A stretch of 17,284 nucleotides of DNA from Pseudomonadota bacterium (GTDB lineage Bacteria > Pseudomonadota > Alphaproteobacteria > JAAXGF01): the NCBI GenBank assembly GCA_022563655.1, contig JADFMW010000028.1:1-17284 (forward strand), written 5' to 3'. A program made the position numbers and the translations under genes. This document shows positions 15,539-17,284 of this stretch, piece after piece (positions within the stretch are counted from its first letter, which is position 1; each line of letters starts with the position of its first letter). The notes under the pieces were generated by a model, which worked only from the letters and a program-made list of their open reading frames with translations, was not told the DNA's origin and ran no database searches.

Positions 15539-16069
15539 ATGGCCCAGCGCTGGTACATCGTCCACGTTTACTCGGGCTTCGAGAGGAAGGTCGCGCAGTC
15601 GATCCGGGAACAGGCCCTGATCAAGGACCTTGCCGAGAGCTTCGAGGAGGTCCTGGTGCCGGCCGAGGAGGTTATCGAGATGCGCCGCGGCCGCAAGGTC
15701 ACGGTCGAGCGCAAGTTCTTTCCCGGCTACGTGATGGTGAAGATGGAGCTGAACGACGAGACCTGGCACCTGGTCAAGAACACGTCGAAGGTCACCGACT
15801 TTCTCGGCGGCGGCGGACGGCCGGTGCCGATATCGGACGCCGAGGCCGAGCGCATCCTGCACCAGGTCCAGGAAGGCGTCGAGCACCCCAGGTCGCTGGT
15901 CAGCTTCGAGGTGGGCGAGATGGTGCGCGTCTGCGAAGGCCCCTTCACCTCGTTCAATGGCTTGGTCGAGGAGGTCGACGACGAGCGCGAGCGGCTCAAG
16001 ATAGCGGTCTCCATCTTCGGCCGCTCGACGCCCGTCGAGCTCGAGTACACGCAGGTCGAAAAGGCCTGA
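15539..16069 (+). CDS. nusG: Transcription termination/antitermination protein NusG
   Basis: The gene codes for 176 aa, the usual length. NusG binds the RNA polymerase clamp to suppress pausing, and its C-terminal domain contacts Rho or ribosomal S10, linking transcription to translation. The NGN domain (residues 1 to about 110) has RWYIVHVYSGFERKVAQSI and FFPGYVMVKMELNDETWHLV. The KOW domain (about 120-176) has GEMVRVCEGPFTSFNGLVEEV and LKIAVSIFGRSTPVELEYTQVEK. I start at the ATG at 15539, with TGGAGG at 15525-15530, inside the end of secE; an upstream in-frame ATG at 15479 would overlap secE by 56 bases and add a non-homologous stretch. The secE-nusG pair is conserved across bacteria. Confidence 0.97.
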   Translation: MAQRWYIVHVYSGFERKVAQSIREQALIKDLAESFEEVLVPAEEVIEMRRGRKVTVERKFFPGYVMVKMELNDETWHLVKNTSKVTDFLGGGGRPVPISDAEAERILHQVQEGVEHPRSLVSFEVGEMVRVCEGPFTSFNGLVEEVDDERERLKIAVSIFGRSTPVELEYTQVEKA

Positions 16070-16104
16070 TCCGGCAGGTCGAATGGGCCTGAGCTGGCGT
16101 TAGC

Positions 16105-16141
16105 CGCCCCGGCCGGCGGGGCGACCCCACCGCGCAGTGGG
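16105..16141 (+). promoter_or_regulatory. Two adjacent hairpins in the nusG-rplK gap
   Basis: CGCCCCG (16105-16111) pairs with CGGGGCG (16117-16123) around GCCGG. CCCAC (16126-16130) pairs with GTGGG (16137-16141). They lie 57 to 94 bases before the rplK start. In E. coli the L1 protein represses rplKA by binding the leader ahead of rplK, so an L1 site is one reading. There is no U-tract, so a terminator is unlikely. Confidence 0.35.
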
Positions 16142-16167
16142 TGGGCCATGGCGGCACCGCGGCCCGC

Positions 16168-16193
16168 CTGGGTAGAGAGACTGGGTAGAGAGA
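16168..16193. repeat. Perfect 13-bp tandem duplication just before rplK
   Basis: CTGGGTAGAGAGA occurs twice in a row (16168-16180 and 16181-16193), ending five bases before the rplK ATG. The purine-rich GAGAGA of the second copy overlaps the expected ribosome-binding region, so the leader carries two Shine-Dalgarno-like tracts 13 bases apart. Confidence 0.9.
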
Positions 16194-16198
16194 CGGAA

Positions 16199-16627
16199 AT
16201 GGCGAAGAAGATCGACGGTTACATCAAGCTCCACGTGCCGGCGGGCAAGGCCAACCCGGCGCCGCCGATCGGCCCGGCCCTGGGCCAGCGCGGCCTCAAC
16301 ATCATGGAATTCTGCAAGGCGTTCAATGCCGAGACCCAGGGCATGGAGCCGGGCATGCCGATCCCCGTGGTGATTACATGCTACGCCGACCGCAGTTTCA
16401 GCTTCATCCGCAAGACGCCGCCGGCGAGTTACTTCATCAAGAAGGCGGCGAAGCTGGATAAGGCCGCCAGCGAGCCCGGGCGCGAAACCGTCGCCAGCGT
16501 GTCGATGGCGCAGATCAGGGAGATCGCCGAATTAAAGATGGTCGATCTCAACGCCAACGATCTTGATGCGGCCTGCCGCATCCTTTCGGGTTCGGCGCGC
16601 TCCATGGGCGTCGAGGTGGTGGGGTAG
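16199..16627 (+). CDS. rplK: 50S ribosomal protein L11 (uL11)
   Basis: The gene codes for 142 aa. L11 binds the GTPase-associated region of 23S rRNA next to the L10/L12 stalk, takes part in factor-dependent GTP hydrolysis and in RelA activation, and is the thiostrepton-binding partner. Signatures are IKLHVPAGKANPAPPIGPALGQRGLNIM at the N-terminus, with the conserved proline helix, PIPVVITCYADRSFSFI, KTPPASYFIKKAA, and a C-terminal DLNANDLDAACRILSGSARSMGVEV rRNA-binding domain. I start at the ATG at 16199 (MAKKIDGY). An in-frame ATG at 16148 would add 17 non-homologous residues read through the tandem duplication. The stop TAG is four bases before rplA. Confidence 0.97.
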   Translation: MAKKIDGYIKLHVPAGKANPAPPIGPALGQRGLNIMEFCKAFNAETQGMEPGMPIPVVITCYADRSFSFIRKTPPASYFIKKAAKLDKAASEPGRETVASVSMAQIREIAELKMVDLNANDLDAACRILSGSARSMGVEVVG

Positions 16628-16631
16628 ATCC

Positions 16632-17284
16632 ATGGCGAAGTCGGGAAAAAGAATGACCGCCGCCCGCCAGGGCATTGATCGCCACACCATCTATCCGCTC
16701 GATGAGGCGGTGAAGATGATCAAGGAACGCGGCAAGGCAAAATTCGACGAGACCGTCGAGATTGCCATTGGCCTCGGGGTCGATCCGCGCCATGCCGATC
16801 AGATGGTGCGCGGCGTCGTGCAGCTGCCCCACGGCACCGGAAAGTCAATGCGTGTCGCGGTGTTCGCCAAAGGCGACAAGGCCGCCGAGGCCGAGGCCGC
16901 GGGCGCCGATCTGGTCGGCGCCGAGGACCTCGCCGAGCGCATCCAGGGGGGCGAGATCGATTTCGACCGCTGCATCGCGACCCCCGACATGATGGCGGTC
17001 GTCGGCCGCCTGGGCAAGGTCCTGGGACCGCGCGGCCTGATGCCGAACCCCAAGCTTGGCACGGTCACCCAGAATGTCGCCGAAGCGGTGGCCGCGGCCA
17101 AGGGCGGCGAGATCCAGTTCCGCGTCGAAAAGGCGGGCATCGTCCATGCCGGTGTCGGCAAGCTGAGTTTCAGCGAGACCCAGCTCGTCGAGAACCTGCG
17201 CGCCTTTCTCGACGCCATCAACAAGGCCAAGCCTTCCGGGGTCAAGGGAACCTATATGAAGAAGGTGTCGATCAGCTCGACCAT
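16632..17284 (+). CDS. rplA: 50S ribosomal protein L1 (uL1), cut by the right window edge
   Basis: The frame from the ATG at 16632 is open for 217 complete codons to the end of the window; L1 is usually about 230 aa, so roughly a dozen residues are missing. L1 forms the mobile L1 stalk that helps release deacylated tRNA from the E site; in E. coli it also represses rplKA translation. Signatures are YPLDEAVKMIKERGKAKFDETVEIAI, the MMAVVGRLGKVLGPRGLMPNPKLGT core and the GGEIQFRVEKAGIVHAGVGKL strand. Four bases separate it from rplK, and the G-rich end of rplK supplies the ribosome-binding site. In the usual order rplJ would follow directly; in this window rplJ is instead at the opposite end. 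Confidence 0.96.
   Translation, partial: MAKSGKRMTAARQGIDRHTIYPLDEAVKMIKERGKAKFDETVEIAIGLGVDPRHADQMVRGVVQLPHGTGKSMRVAVFAKGDKAAEAEAAGADLVGAEDLAERIQGGEIDFDRCIATPDMMAVVGRLGKVLGPRGLMPNPKLGTVTQNVAEAVAAAKGGEIQFRVEKAGIVHAGVGKLSFSETQLVENLRAFLDAINKAKPSGVKGTYMKKVSISST

Noticed and set aside
16148..16198. Longer L11 start at the ATG at 16148
   Set aside because: The extra 17 residues have no family counterpart and are read through the 13-bp duplication; the MAKKIDGY start at 16199 fits all L11 proteins.

Overview
The window is about 65% GC by eye and holds core transcription and translation genes of an alphaproteobacterium. Twelve protein genes and one tRNA gene on the plus strand form a dense run: rplJ, rplL, rpoB, rpoC, rpsL, rpsG, fusA, tuf, tRNA-Trp, secE, nusG, rplK and rplA (cut by the right edge). 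The left 667 bases are the 5' part of a minus-strand TonB-dependent receptor gene, cut by the left edge. I see no CRISPR array, phage gene, transposase, toxin, defence gene or new protein system.

Region by region: (1) 1-667, TonB-dependent receptor N-terminus (signal peptide, TonB box, plug), sphingomonad in style. (2) 668-1072, a 405-base divergent intergenic region with an 11-bp inverted repeat, a perfect DnaA-box 9-mer and a folded leader before rplJ. (3) 1073-2020, rplJ-rplL, the ribosomal stalk. (4) 2100-10507, rpoB-rpoC. (5) 10508-10825, a gap with a good sigma-70-type promoter and a structured leader of about 200 nt. (6) 10826-15033, the str operon rpsL-rpsG-fusA-tuf. (7) 15172-17284, tRNA-Trp, secE, nusG, rplK and rplA. 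Together these make RNA polymerase beta/beta', a transcription elongation factor, a translocon subunit, both GTPase elongation factors and five ribosomal proteins; they are normally co-regulated with growth rate.

The main surprise is gene order. The usual alphaproteobacterial order is tuf-trnW-secE-nusG-rplK-rplA-rplJ-rplL-rpoB-rpoC-rpsL-rpsG-fusA-tuf. Here it is cut between rplA and rplJ and re-joined through one tuf gene, so the map is circularly permuted. Separately, the left end (receptor, rplJ and probably the 5' part of rplL) looks sphingomonad, whereas everything from the 3' part of rplL onward looks like a different, Rhodospirillales-like alphaproteobacterium with regular AGG arginine codons. 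Both joints lie in highly conserved or repeated genes (rplL, tuf). A chimeric or mis-joined metagenomic assembly is the simplest reading; a real tuf-tuf recombination or tandem duplication, or a real transfer of rplJL, are the alternatives.

Smaller signals are the folded RNA leader of the str operon, a 12-bp tandem repeat growing out of the 3' end of tRNA-Trp, a perfect 13-bp duplication just upstream of rplK, and skewed synonymous codon use in tuf. The taxon statements are from recalled protein signatures, not from searches.
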